A DNA stretch of 64,000 bases from Voacanga thouarsii (Eukaryota > Streptophyta > Magnoliopsida > Gentianales > Apocynaceae): positions 744,001-808,000 of the forward strand of contig JANUWF010002022.1 in NCBI GenBank assembly GCA_026120185.1. Direction: 5' to 3'. Below are positions 1 through 12,333 of this stretch, in pieces. Every line of letters starts with the position of its first letter. The first letter of the stretch is position 1. The translations under genes were made by a program, and so were the position numbers. The notes under the pieces are model-generated. The model was not told the DNA's origin, ran no database searches, and saw nothing but the letters and a program-made list of their open reading frames with translations.

Positions 1-121
1 CACTATAATCACAGTATGTAATTATCTCCAATAGAAATTCACACAGAGAATACACTCAAGCCGAAATTTTCTGTGGTAGTAGAAAAACTAAGTGGCGGCT
101 AGGGTTGTTTGCTTCAAGAGC

Positions 122-201
<80 letters not shown>

Positions 202-1632
202 AGAAGAAGAAGAAGAAGAAGAAGAAGAAGAAGAAGAAGAAGAAGAAGAAGAAGAAGAGAAGGTTATATTGCTAGGGTTGGAGTTTTCATGTCTTACACT
301 TAGCTAGGGTTTCGTGTTTTATATCTCCTATATAACACGAAATCCTGCTCAAAATATACTCCAATCTCAGAATTCTAAAACAGTTAGAATTCTGTAATTG
401 TAATTGGAAACATCAAGTTCTCACAATTATAATTTAGACCATTAATTATAACTAATTATAATTTGGCCACAACAACTTCTCTTTCTCGCAATTAACTCCA
501 CTATGTTATCAAATAACATCTTGAGTATATATTCCTCTATTGTGTGTGACCTATTAGGTTTCCCAGTCAATTAGTAGCGAATATGAATTAATCTAAACGT
601 CTTTGAGATTAATAATCCATAATTTATTAGAACTAATCGTATTAATTCTAATCAGGATTGGTTTATTAATTCATCAATTCATAAACCCATATTCTCATAT
701 CATGAGCGGTATTTAGCAACACATCATGACCACCTAAGAGTCTAGGAAGTCAAGTGGCTTGATATGAACCCTTCAATAACAAATTTCAGTGCAATTAACT
801 CCTTTCACCCTATAATATTTCATTCGGTTTGGAGTACAGAATTAGTGCCAACTCCCTCCAGAATTAATTCTAGCCCGATTACAGTAATATTTGTACCAGG
901 AACCCACTACTCTAGATGTGTATCAATTGAAACTATTTCCAATACATAATCGCCTTGGCCAAGGACTTCTTGAGTAGTAATTCCTACAAATGGCCATGAG
1001 ATATTTGCCCATACTATTAGGAGTGGTGAATCATTTATTAACCCTCTCAACTAATTTTGTTTACCTCATAATGTACCCAATATCCATCCCATAGGTGGCC
1101 CTCAATCGAGCTCCAGAGATTGGAATCAAAGTACAATACTTAGCATACAAAATATCTTAGAGATCTCAAGTCTAAGGATACTTGCACGTTTGCTATATTG
1201 AGATTATATTATTGGCATTGAATAGTTATTCATGTGATTATCTCAAAGTTAGGTCATCCAATGAACTTGTTCCATTAACAAGCGTCCATGTGTTAACTTT
1301 GAGTATCTCAATACTCACGGATATGAGAATCACCACCTGATCAAATCAGGAAGTTTAACACATGCTAGTCTTAATGCATTAATGATGTCTTGTCTCATTG
1401 ATACTACGACTAGGGGCTATTTAAGTACTGACACTATACAATGTAGTAGGACTCTCATATCATGATCTCTATTATGATTTTCTTAACACAGTGTTGTATT
1501 AGGGACTTTATCTAACAGTTATTTTACACAAAAGTAAACAAAAGAAATTATAAGATAAATAATTCCTTTTATTAAAATAAAATGTGTCATATACAATGTA
1601 AAAGTGATTGCTTCTAGGGCACAACACTAACA
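1..1632 (-). mobile_element. Copia LTR, left end outside the window
   Basis: Near-identical in layout to the complete LTR at 42631-44350; window base 1 corresponds to about 42850 there. On the minus strand it begins TGTTAGTGTTGTGCCC at 1632, a typical copia LTR start. The flanking sequence from 1633 is the interior of a different copia gag gene that continues without a polypurine tract, so this LTR was inserted into that relic and is not its own 3' LTR. Whether it is a solo LTR or one end of a longer element cannot be seen, because the other end lies off the window; the candidate target duplication next to it is 1633-1637. Confidence 0.8.
125..258. repeat. Compound (GA)n-(GAA)n microsatellite
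   Basis: About 74 bases of GA dinucleotides run directly into about 60 bases of GAA trinucleotides. The sister LTR (42631-44350) has only a short AAAGAGAGAGAAGAA run at the same site near 42965, so the expansion happened after the two LTR copies separated. The Arg/Glu-rich reading frames over it are artefacts of the repeat. Confidence 0.95.
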
Positions 1633-3013
1633 ATTGCCCACGTGTAGTCTATGTTCGCCCTTCTAGAGTCATCTGATTTTTCTAAATCCCTATAATAAGT
1701 TACAGATGTGATCAATGGTTCCTGAATCAACAATCGAAGTGGAAGTTGTTCCAACCATTGATATAGACTCAAGATAGAAAACATTACATGTGGCGTTTTT
1801 CTTGGCTTGAAGTTCTGGATACTCATTTTTCCAGTACCCTTTTTTTCCACACTTGAAGCATTTGCCATTGGGTTTATCTTTAAGTTGGGACTTGGGCTGG
1901 TATACTACATTACCATTTATATTATGGGCTTGGGTCCATTTCTTGAAGAAGAAGCCATCATAGCTCTTGCTTGTGGCTTCATGACCTTCTCTGTTACTTT
2001 GAGCTTTTTCATTAACTCTGTTAAACTCATGTTTAATTTGTTCATGTTATAGTTCAACTTGAACTGAGTAAAAGAGCCTAGCAGAGAATCTAGAACCATG
2101 TCCACTTGTCTCTTGGGGTTAATCATAGCCCCCCAAGACTTTTGTCCCCTCGAAAACAGCAATCACTTTGACCATATGCTCCCTGACTTATGCTCCTTCA
2201 GCTATTTTGGTGTTGATGATTATTCAAAGAGCCTCCTACCTTGCGAGCCGTCTCTTGTCAGTGTACATTGTGACTAAAGATGTGCTAATATCATAAGCAG
2301 TGGCCATGTGCTTGTGTTTTAACTAGAGCACATTAGACATGGAGGCTGACATATAACAGCGTGCCATTTCATCAACCTTCTTCCATGCCATTTCAGCCTC
2401 TTGCTCTTAATCGGTGGAACCTTCCCCGATAACTGGGGAGGTTTCATAGAAGACATACTTATATTCCTTGGCTGTGAGTATTATATCTAGGTTATTTTTC
2501 CTGTCCACATAGTTTGGACTTGTTAGCTTATTCTCCTAGAGAATAACGACTAAAGGACTGAAATAACCTCCACTAACCATTTCTGACAATTGACAAATAA
2601 TAGAAATTCTCAGTTTTTGTGAAAATTAAAATAATTTTGTGCACTTTATCCTCATATTGAAATTAATATTAGTTAACCCTATCACTATTATCCTTAATAT
2701 GATTTATTTGGCTCTTAGAAAAACTGACAAAACTTCTTGGAAAGATTAACAGTTTCCTAAGCTAAGTGTGTTAACCACCACAAATTAATTTCCCTTCTAG
2801 GTAATGAGTTAGAAGATAACTCCATTGATGGGATAGCCGTTTCTTCTCATTTTCTATGGACATATCTCGCAATATAACCTCTAACGTGGGCTGGCTGATC
2901 ACAATACGTGTCTCGGGTTATTAATTATATTCTTCTATTAGTTGTAGATTCTTGTGGTATCTCTATCCTATATGAGTTCATACCCAGGGTAACGCGAGGA
3001 GAACCACGATCTT
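1633..3013 (-). pseudogene. Copia A: decayed gag, protease start and leader
   Basis: Ty1/copia gag of the same family as the element at 23559-24370. Read on the minus strand, 2162-1917 encodes the gag stretch with FTQFKLNYNMNKLNMSLTEL, followed downstream (1868-1614) by the zinc-knuckle/protease junction, where a degraded STS-IVDS-AT segment aligns with the other copy. Upstream, 2590-3013 matches the leader of Copia B (23100-23500) line by line. The frame is broken by frameshifts and stops. The relic is cut at 1632 by an LTR insertion and at 3014 by another. It belongs to the element whose leader resumes at 4416 and whose 5' LTR begins near 5770. Assignment to copia is firm; the lineage (Tork or TAR type) is not resolved. 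Confidence 0.8.
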
Positions 3014-4415
3014 TGATGCTTAAATTTTGGGCGTATAAAAATCATCAAATTTAAACCTATTCCTTAGTAAAGTTTTAATTACAACATTAATTCCAAAATA
3101 CACATAAGAGTAAGTATACTCATCGCAAGCATACTATAGGGAATTAATGAGTATCGATCCTCAAAGAAACAAGTATACACTAATTACTTTTCATTCATTG
3201 TTTAACTGACTAAATAAAATGATAAGATAATAGAAAGAAAAATAAAGAAATATGTACAACTCAAGGATGTAAGAATATGAAATTTAGACAATTATCCTAG
3301 AATACATGATAATGAACAATTTAGCAACTATCTCAATTAATCATCATCTTGGCATCATGAAGGAATATAAAGTAAAATTCAATCATTTCCTAAGTCATGA
3401 ATCCACTTATATAAACTCTACTTCTTTCCCAATCTATGGAATCACTATCTCTTAATTAAATTAGCAGATTTCCCAATCAAACCAACATAACCAAAAAATG
3501 CAATAAACTCAATTCCTTATAAATATGAAATTAGTCAATAACTCCATACTCTAAGCGAAATTAACTAATCTTTGATTATATAGGTTCCTTAATCTTAACT
3601 TCATTTCCCAAGTCTATTAAGATTGAACAAATATGAAATCAATGCAATGAACTTCTAACATCGTTTCCCAAGTCAATTAGAAGAAAATGCATCAATAACC
3701 AATAAGAACAAGTAATCAAATACCAAGGATGATAGAAAATTGATCAAATAACTAAATTAATCCAAAAACCATGAATCCCAAATTAATGTAAAATTACAAT
3801 GAGAACATTGAATACATAATCGTTTAAGAACAAGAAAACAAAGGTAAAAGAAAGCATTCATAGATAAGCCTCGTTCTTCTCCCTTAAAGACTCTCTTGAA
3901 CAATCCTCCTTGGATGGTGAATCTCCTATTTCTTTGAGTGATTTTCAACTTTGATTCTTAGATTCACTATTTTCTCTTATATTTTTCTTGTTTAAATAAG
4001 CTCTCTTGATTCTGAAATTCATTGCTTGAGAAGTTTGGTTCGAGTAGGATTCAAAAAATACTAAAATCCTTTGGAAAATACCAAATTCGTGGACAGAATT
4101 CACGTGTACAGATAGGACCTAGCACCGGGTCCCCTCAACCCTACCTGGCACTAGGTGTGTTTTGTTCTACTCTTAAAAATTACTCTTTGTCTTTATTTCT
4201 CCATAGTGGACCTGGCACTTGGTGCAATTGCCAGACCTAGAGCCAGGTGCATCCTAGAAAATTCACCTTGTTGCTCGAAATCAACTCAATTCTACACAAA
4301 TTCGTCAAAAATAGTTTCTACAAGAAAAATGTCAAATAGGAAGGAATATGCCTAGCTATTATAACAAAAATATCTCAAATAACTAGAAAAATAGTGATAA
4401 TTTTAGCCCCTATCA
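3014..4415 (-). mobile_element. Solo Athila-like LTR inserted in Copia A leader
   Basis: On the minus strand it starts TGATAGGGGCTAAAAT and ends AAGCATCA, the termini shared by the other LTRs of this family at 6167, 31673 and 33857. It is flanked by ATCTT (3009-3013) and ATCTC (4416-4420), a 5-bp target duplication with one mismatch, and the copia leader reads on across it when the LTR is removed. No internal sequence is present, so this is a solo LTR left by LTR-LTR recombination. It holds diverged copies of a GGCACC/AGGTGC-type motif at about 4112-4250. Confidence 0.85.
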
Positions 4416-5770
4416 ATCTCTAATAAGGACCATGATGGAAGTCATGGGGCCGTTAGAACTCCTCTCCCACTTAGTCTTTTAAAACAAGGGTTTTCTTGAA
4501 AAAAATATCCTTTGAAAATTTCATTAAGCTATCTTTTAACTTAAAAATAAAATATTTAAACCCATAAAAATCTCTATGTTAAGGTTTATACATTTTGAGA
4601 GATTTTTTCATGGATTATTTTTATTTAAGTCAAAAAATTTTCCATTAACACTTTCTAGAGACTTGGTCTCAAGTTTTATTTGACAAAAAATAAATTTTCC
4701 TGTAAAAATAAATTAAAATGGTTTTCCATTAACTTACAAAAATTTCTAAATTTAAAATATTTTCTATGTCAAGGGTAAAACCCTTTAAGAAAATAATCAA
4801 GGATTCATTTTTTTAAAGTTAAAATTAACCATTTAATTAAATAAAAATATTTTTTTCTAGTAAAAAATTCTCAAAGACTTTGGTCTTTGAGAAAAGATAC
4901 ACATAGGTACTAAAATAAATATCATGCTAGAAAATTATAAATATTTTCATACTTTTTTATTTTTTAACCTAAGTGCCTAAATAATAGAATTAAACACATT
5001 AATTAATGGTTTTATGTAATCCTAAACTCCTCACTATTGTTTTTCATGCAAAAATATTCCATGCATATTAACTATTGCAAAAATAAAAACTTCGCCTGGT
5101 TTGGGACCCAAAACGAAAAAGAAATTGCACAAAAATTACAAAGAAAAATTAAAATAAAATCCCCTTGGTCTTCATGCACCATCGCATCGGATAAAAGCCC
5201 TTGAACCCATGAACCCCTGACTCGCCAGCCCACCCGCAAGCCAGACTACCCTGCGACCCGAACAACTTGTGACAGGCCGCGGGAGGTAGCTTGTGTGCTT
5301 GCTACGGTTTAGGTGCAATGAATTGCACCAGCCGCGGAAGGATGCACCCAACCCAAGACTAGCCATGCTGCTCCAAGCTGCGGCTGGCCATAGCTCGGCT
5401 TGGTTTCTCCTGCGGCTTGTGTCTTGGACGCTAGCGGAATGCACAATTTATCTTCTTCGTTTTTCTACAGAATTTTCTTTACAGGTTTCTTCTGCAATTT
5501 TTCTTCCGCGATCTTACATGCGGCATTTTTTAGTACAGATTTCAAGCAAAATGAATCAAATCAAGACTAACATCCACCTATACCCTTAGAACTCGGGCTT
5601 ACATGATTCGGTATGAAAAACAATAGATTACAGAAAGTCTTAAACCTCAACTATAAGGCTCACAATAAACTATCACATACCAGTAAAAAATGAAGGATCA
5701 TAGGCATGACATCAAACACTCATATGGTCATTTTTAATTAACCTAAGCATGCTTCCTATGTTTGCCACAT
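4416..5770 (-). mobile_element. Copia A 5' leader with GC-rich island
   Basis: Reverse-complement counterpart of Copia B 21822-23160. The shared order is: a GC-rich stretch (5165-5450), an AT-rich section with repeated ACTTTGGTCTTTGAGAA-like phrases, then the ACTAAGTGGGAG segment at about 4465-4480. No long ORF is convincing; frames over 5172-5444 and 5293-5589 are open mainly because of base composition. This is the untranslated region between the LTR and gag. Its right boundary with the LTR is approximate. Confidence 0.65.
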
Positions 5771-6166
5771 GACCTACATGCTATGATATTAATGAAGGCG
5801 TAAATGGCAAAACATGTATACTAAAGCAATAAAAAACGTAGGAAAAATATGAACAACAGAAGAATTGTTAATACCTCTGCAATTTAAAATTTTCTTAGGC
5901 ACTGAGGAAGATGTCTGAACAAAAGGAATGTTTTCTCTTTAACCTGTTGAAACTTCTGGATCAAAACCAGCTAGCCGTCTACTTTTTCTCGATATAAATG
6001 TGCGAGCCTTTGATTTTCTAGAATATGACCGGTGCCTGAAACCCCATTGAAAGGCAATTGGGAAGGAAATGGAAAGGTTTCTAAACAACCTTTTTCCAAT
6101 CTACTAAAGAGTAGTCACAGGTGACTATAGTTTTTGTTCATGTGTTTACCAGAAGTAGTTGGTAAA
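5770..6166 (-). mobile_element. Copia A 5' LTR, terminal segment (piece 1 of 4)
   Basis: The minus strand reads GCAGAGGTATTAAC near 5880, matching GCAGAGGTAAACAAC at 29195 near the end of the Copia B 3' LTR, followed by the same ATG...TTTTGCC tail. The LTR is interrupted at 6167 by the Athila-like element and resumes at 33027. The left limit is uncertain by some tens of bases because the LTR terminus is diverged. Confidence 0.6.
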
Positions 6167-7532
6167 TAATAGGGGCAAAATTCATTTATATTTACCTAGT
6201 TATTTGAGAGTGTTTTGTGATACATTTGTTGTACTGACTAGGCGTATTCCTTCAAATTTGATATTTTATCCTTAGAAAGGTGTTTTGGATTTTTATTATA
6301 GAAAATGATGAAAAAAGGAACAAACCGTTGCCGTCAGAGCACGGCCGGTGTCGTCACTGATCTAGAAAAATAGGGGTTTTGTCATTCAAAAAACAGAGTA
6401 CGTTCAAACCGACTAGAGCACGGCCGGTGCCAAATAGAGCCGGTGCTGGCCCTGATCTACCCAATGTCGGCGAGCTTTCCAATTATGCACGAATTTGGTA
6501 ATTTCACAGGAGTTTTGATATTTTCCAATCTCTACTAGGCCCAGGAATCTTCAAAAACTTATTTTAGCCTCTTAGAAGCCTATTTAAACAAGAAAAATAC
6601 ATGACAAAGGTGTGATTTGAAGGATCCAAGCTATCTACTTATTATTCAAAGGCAAAATCATCACTCAATGACGTTCTAGAGAAGAAGAAGGGCTTGTCTA
6701 TGAGTTTTATCTTTTATCCGTTGTTTACTTTTCTAGAACAATGACGTGCTTAATATTTTGATTGTAATTGTATATTATTTTGGAGATTATGATTTTGAGC
6801 TAATTGGGATTTTTTATCAATCTGGTATATGATTACTTGTTATCATTGGTTATTGATGTGTTTTCATCTAATAAACTTGGGAAATGATATTAGAAATTCA
6901 TTGCATTGATTTCATATTTGTTAGATCTTAAAGGACTTGGGAAACAAAGTTAAGATTAAAGAACTAAAGTGATCAAAGATTGGTTGATTTCACCTAGAGC
7001 ATAGGATCATTAGCTAATTTCATATTTATAAGGTATGAGTTTAATGCATCTTTTAGTTACTTTGGTTTGATTGGGAAATCGGCTAGATTAATCAAAGGAT
7101 AGTGATTCTATGGATTGGGAAAGAAGTCGAATCTACAAAAGTAAATTCATGACTTGAGAAATGATTGAATTTTACTTAAATTCCTTCATGATACGAAGAT
7201 GACAATTGATTGTGTTGAATGCTAAGTGATTCAATATTATGTTTTCAAGATAATTGTCTAGTTGGATGAATTTGTATCCTTGAATTATATCTATTTTTAT
7301 CTTTATTTATTTTTCTTTTTATTCTCTTCTTATTTTTTTAGTTAAACAATAAAGATTTAGGTAAAGTAAGGTAAGAGCCTAAATTCTCGTGGATTCGATA
7401 CTTGCTAGTTCCTATACTATGCAATGGGTATACTTGCCCGTATGTGTGCTTTTAGTGGTTGGCATTTTAATTAAAACTTGATTAATTGTATAATTTTTTA
7501 GTAATATTTTCTACACTAAAAAATATGCATCA
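6167..7532 (+). mobile_element. Athila-like 5' LTR
   Basis: It begins TAATAGGGGCAAAATT (sister LTR: TGATAGGGGC) and ends ATATGCATCA. It contains GC-rich GAGCACGGCCGGTGC-type motifs at about 6338, 6414 and 6436. It aligns along its length with 31673-33026. Confidence 0.85.
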
Positions 7533-7538
7533 AGTTTT

Positions 7539-7556
7539 TGGTGTCATTGTTGGCAA
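7539..7556 (+). other. Primer-binding site, tRNA-Asp type
   Basis: TGGTGTCATTGTTGGCAA lies 6 bases after the LTR end. It is a C-to-T-decayed form of TGGCGCCGTTGCCGG, the tRNA-Asp-complementary PBS known from Athila elements. This is the main reason for the Athila-like label. Confidence 0.75.
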
Positions 7557-7761
7557 TGAGCACTATTGGAAACACTCGAATCTTGATGATTTGGCCTTTG
7601 TTGTATTTGTATATATCACTAATTTTTATGTTTAGGTAGTTTGTGAATATTTCTAATTTGTGTCTTTTTCTTTTCTATAATTTTCTGTTATTTTTATTTT
7701 TATTTTTGATTTGATTTGATTTGATTTTTTTTTTTTTTAGTACGAGATTCAAAACATCATC

Positions 7762-8604
7762 ATGGATAATTATTCATGGGCACAATATCAAAGGAGTTAT
7801 AATAATGATATATTGGTAAGGTTGCAAGCTCGGATTAATGTTTTTAGTGAGACGTCACTTGAAGCTTCAATCAAATCCTTTGTTGCCAATACAATTTTAT
7901 CTGTTAAATGGCATGAAAAAGAATCCCAACGAATAAGCTCTGCAAGAACACAACTAGCCAAGTTGGTTGAAGATGACCTAAAGGCCCATACACTTGAAGA
8001 AGAGAATCCCCAAGGAAAGGAGAGCGGATATGATGAACAATTGCCCAATGTGGAAATAGAGGTATTTAATTCTACTTTATGTGTTAATAATTCTAATCTC
8101 TCTTTGTCACAAGATTTCTTAGGTTCTTCTCCATTTTTGGAGGACAATCATCTAAATGATGATGTGTTGAATTTACCATGCCTTAAGGAGTTGGATCTTT
8201 CAATGCCATATCATATGAAACCCTTGGAGGATGTTCACAACTTATACCCTTCACCCCAACTTTAGGGAAGTAACTTGGTATTTGTAGATGGATTGAAAAG
8301 TATGGATTTTTTAATCCCATCTTTAAAATCTACACTACTAAGTTCAAAGGAAAATTTTAATTATGACAAATCTTTTTAATGGATAAGTGGTGATTCTAAT
8401 GTTTATACACTTTTTAGACATAATTTACACCTTTGTGTTGAGAACTTGATTTATATGTCTAAAAATGAGCTATGGAAGGGGGGTCATGCATTTACATTCA
8501 TTGCAATTAATATTTTTCATGAACCTTCTATTTTTCAATCTTATTTCTACTTTCATCATGCCTACCTTTTTCAATGTACATTCATGTATTTTCCAAATGT
8601 TTGA
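7762..8604 (+). pseudogene. Unrecognised ORF of the Athila-like element, two stops
   Basis: An ATG at 7762 opens a frame that stays in phase for 280 codons to a TGA at 8602-8604, broken only by TAG at 8263-8265 and TAA at 8377-8379. The first 167 codons are intact. The N-terminal part is mixed polar/hydrophobic and probably helical (residues 1-80); residues 70-100 are rich in Lys, Glu and Gln; the part after the first stop has hydrophobic and aromatic runs (about residues 235-280, many Phe, Tyr and His). I see no zinc knuckle, protease DSG or other gag/pol motif and do not recognise the family. Its place, about 200 bases after the PBS, is where gag would sit, so a gag-like or element-specific protein is the default guess. 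Two stops in 280 codons is mild decay for this window. Confidence 0.55.
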
Positions 8605-8881
8605 TGAGAAAGCATGATGAGTGAAAAGAGTTTGTATCTTTATTTTATATTTGGTTTTGTTAAGTGTTCTTTTTCCTCCCCCAAACAAATAAAATATTTT
8701 ATCTTAAGTGTGGGGGAGTGAGTCATGTCTTTATTTGCTTTGTTAGGATTTTTATTAGCATTTTTTCTTTAGTTTGTTTTCTTTTATTTAGGTATATCTT
8801 TATTTTTTTATTATTTTCCATGTGCTTTTATTTATGTTTTCTTTTGTAGGTCAGAATAAAGTCCTTTTCGATAAGCTCTTC
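8605..8881 (+). mobile_element. Athila-like internal sequence downstream of the ORF
   Basis: Non-coding, T-rich. It contains TTAAGTGTGGGGGAGTGAG at 8703-8721, a purine-rich motif that recurs as TTTAAGTGTGGGAGAGTGG near 30478 in the other half of the element. It ends at the Tekay-like insertion; bases 8877-8881 (TCTTC) are the left copy of that insertion's target duplication. Confidence 0.6.
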
Positions 8882-9391
8882 TGTAACACCCCACTAACCA
8901 CGTACCCCAAAAGGGGTGGGGATGTCACCCCATCCTTAGGACAAGGGGTCTTTATAAGTAGGTAATAGAAAACATAGAAGGAATTAACTTAATAATGGAC
9001 TTGTTACAACTCCAAGACAATACTTATACAAGTCTTGAATAAATAGATGGCAACTAAAATCTCTAACAAATAAATACATCAGGATAAATCTTCCAAGCTC
9101 ATGGCAGCATAAGTAAATCGACTTCCAAGCAGGATCGACCTGAAGACATGATATAAAAGGTGTGAGAAATATTTCCCAGTAAGTCCTGTGTGTACTTATG
9201 GTATTTTAGGAAAAAACCAGTTCATGTATGTTAGTTTTGAACAAGTCATAATAAAAAGTCTACAAGTCTAGAAATCTACCTTTGAACACTGAGTGGTGTT
9301 TTATCAGCATTTGTAAAGTAAAAATGCTCAACTTGAAAAGAAATAACCACTCTAATAAAGTTGACTATGAAGCCATGCATCATGAATGGAC

Positions 9392-9494
9392 ATGGCACCA
9401 CACTTTGTGCACCATGTCAAGAGAACGGTCAGGATGCCACACTATGTGCATCATAAGAAGAGAATGGTTAGGATGTCACACTTTGTGCATGCTG
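9392..9494 (-). repeat. Minisatellite in the LTR, 2.5 units of about 40 bp
   Basis: Units start at about 9392, 9434 and 9473 and share the phrase ATGCCACACTTTGTGCATCAT with a GAACGGTCAGG-like end. The related LTR on the other strand has two units of about 38 bp at 17126-17175 (TGCACAAAGTATGGCAT). The copy number therefore differs between family members. Confidence 0.8.
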
Positions 9495-12257
9495 ATACAA
9501 GGTGGGTGTATGGCCCACCGGATGAGATACTCTTCCATCTCTACACTCAAACATATCGGTTGTCCACTCCGAAAATAAACAGTCCATCTGAACTGTACTG
9601 CTAGCTCGGACCGGCTTGACCAACAAGAACTGTTGTTTTGTCTAGGCAAGATTCACCCCTTAGAGGTGGCCTCCTACAAAGAGACTTACCCAACCCTTCA
9701 AAGATTAGTCCTAGTAGTATACCCTTATTGAGTACTCAACGTTATGTTTATTCTACTTGGAAAATGTAAAATCAATGAAGAGATTTCTTTGAAGTAGTAA
9801 TTATGGTTTTTCAAACAATTTTAGGCAAAATTTTGTTTAAGGAAAATTTATTGTTTTGCCCGAAAATTTGTTTGCTTGACAAAAATTATTTTATTTTAGA
9901 AGAAGGAATATATTGTCTATAATTACATCTCAAGGTACATCTTTCACGACAATCAGTGCATTCAACTTGCAGAAATGCATTTGTTCACAAACATCTTTAT
10001 GCAAGGACTTATCTCCTTAGTCTATAGGGTATATTCAAAGATTATTATGTTGTTCTTTGTCCTTGGAAACCCTCTCCTATTATCATAGGATATTAAAATA
10101 CTTAATCAATCATTGTTCTAAATAGCTTCACAGCAAACTGCGCAATCATATTTCCTACTCTATCAAGACACATAACATTAAGTCCACTAATATAAAATTC
10201 ACGCAATAAGTGTACAACCAAGTGGAGAGAAGAAAATAATAATGGTAAATAATAAATCATAAATCATAAATAATAAATAATAATTTTAATAATAAATATA
10301 GTTTGTAAATAAAAATAATAATTTTAATAATAATAACTAGTAATTTTAATAACTAATTATTTTAATAATAAATAATGATTATAATAATAAATAATATATA
10401 TGTGCATTGAATTGTATTATAAGAATTAAAATAATGACTATAATATAATAATTAGAGAAAAAGAATTATTATAATATTAATAAAAACATATATTAAAATA
10501 ATATATAATAATTTTTTTAAAAAAATATGACAATCATATTAATTAAACTGAATAGAAATAAAATAATTACTAATAATAAAACTAATACGTATATGAAAAT
10601 ACATCACACCGTAATAACATTGTCTACTAATTTAATAAAATTATATTATAATAGAAATCACTATAATACCAATCACAACAATACATTTGAAAGTCCACAA
10701 AGATCAATTCAAAAACTTAATGCATATCTACACATACTCACGTGTCTTGAAGAAACTGAAGCTATTTCATAAATTCTATTGAGTAGTGTGAAGGGAAAAG
10801 AAATGGGAATTCGAATTACCTCCTAGACAAGCGAAATCAATAAATGTTCTTATAGAATGAAGATCTTTTTACCTTGGCCCGAAGAAGACTTGGGTCATCA
10901 AAAGAAAAGATTCCACTACGGCGTTTGAGTGACAATGGTGTTGCGCAAGTGAAAGGGAGGAAATGGAAGAGTGCAGCTCTATTTTTTTTATTTCTTGTTA
11001 GCAAAGAGTGTGTGTGTGCGCGCGCGCTTGCGTTTCGATTTTTGAAATAAAGAAAAGAGGCCGAAACTCTTTAGAATAGATGACAATGCAAATATGTGTA
11101 TTGTTTTAGAGAGAATGCAGAGGGTGTTCTTGATTTGAGAGGAATACGGAAATAGCTAAATCTCCTAAGAGGAAAGAAGGTCCAATTGACTTTCTCTGCA
11201 ATTCTGAAATTTTTTCCAGTAGCTAAATGTTTGAACCACTTGGATGTTTTTTTTTTTTTTTTTCAGAGTGATCTTAAGGAGTTTGAACTTTAATTGGTTT
11301 AGGTAAGATTTCTTCAAAATTCAAGTAGTCCCACGAGAACAAGAACTGCTTGAATTCGGCTAGTACAACGTAGTACGTGGAAGCTGAACTGGACAAAGAT
11401 GAAGAAAAATGGTGGTGGTCAATGACTTGGGAGAAGATAAGGGATATGACTTAGTTTTAGGAAAAATAACTTAAACTAATGAAATGTATATTGGTGATAG
11501 TTGGAAATTTTGGTTTTATCTCCTATACCCACCTTCATAGCCGAAATGTTTGATTTCAGAAGCTTTAGCTGGCTACTCACAAGGATACTAGTGGGTCGAA
11601 TTAAGAGGAGAAGAAGAAGGGAAAAATGTAAATTTTGAAGTAAGGTGATGCATGAGTAAGTTAAAAGAAATCTAGCATTTTGAAAACAAAACATCCTTGA
11701 ATATTTTTCAGCCGAATTTCAGGAGCTCAAAAATTCAAATGAGCTCTGAGTTGCTCTATCAAACTTTGAAGTCATTGCTTCAAATATCCATTCCATATTT
11801 CGGCCAGCCTAGGATTTTATCCTCCAGCATTTGTAAACAAATTAGATGCTTAAAACAAAAAATAATCGAAGTGCAAGGCAGTAGAAATTAACTAGGATAG
11901 CTGATGTTTTGTTTAATGAGAACTATAGGGAATTTTTGGAAAAGATAAACTATAGAAAGAAAAAAAATAATAAATAAAATCAGAATTTTCCCAACCCATT
12001 TATCCTCTCATATAATCTTTATCCAATATATATACCTAAGAAGAGTTTAAGGAGCTTTATAACTCTCCCAAAAGTGGCGGTGGGACTAGTTTCAAATATC
12101 CAAAATTACATTTAAATGTTTATATAAGATAAAGATAGGATCTTATCAAAACTAAAAGATAATTCCTAAGGACTTCAATTACTCAAAATGGCAGCTCATT
12201 TGAGGAGAGTCTCAGCCAAGACCAGAGAGTGAGCAAGAATTGTGGAAGAAAATAATG

Positions 12258-12333
12258 CACAAACTGAGATTTGAACTCTGGTCTTCAAGAATTACTCACC
12301 AAACTTTAACTACTAAACCATATAAACTCTTGT
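12258..12333 (-). other. tRNA-like module in the gypsy LTR
   Basis: On the minus strand there is TGGTTTAGTAGTTAAAG (box A-like, 12304-12320) and, 25 bases further on, GAGTTCAAATCTC (box B-like, 12266-12278), the spacing of a Pol III internal promoter. It lies about 260 bases inside the LTR. The same module is in 13553-13624 and 29993-30062. It is probably a relic of a tRNA or tRNA-derived SINE absorbed into the LTR; a functional tRNA is unlikely because the stems are poorly matched. Confidence 0.55.

Noticed and set aside
92..307. Open frames rich in Arg and Glu
   Set aside because: They are translations of the GA/GAA microsatellite in two frames; there is no sign of a gene.
9282..9604. Frames with repeated RMPH-VHH residues
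   Set aside because: Translation of the LTR minisatellite on the strand opposite to transcription; not a protein gene.
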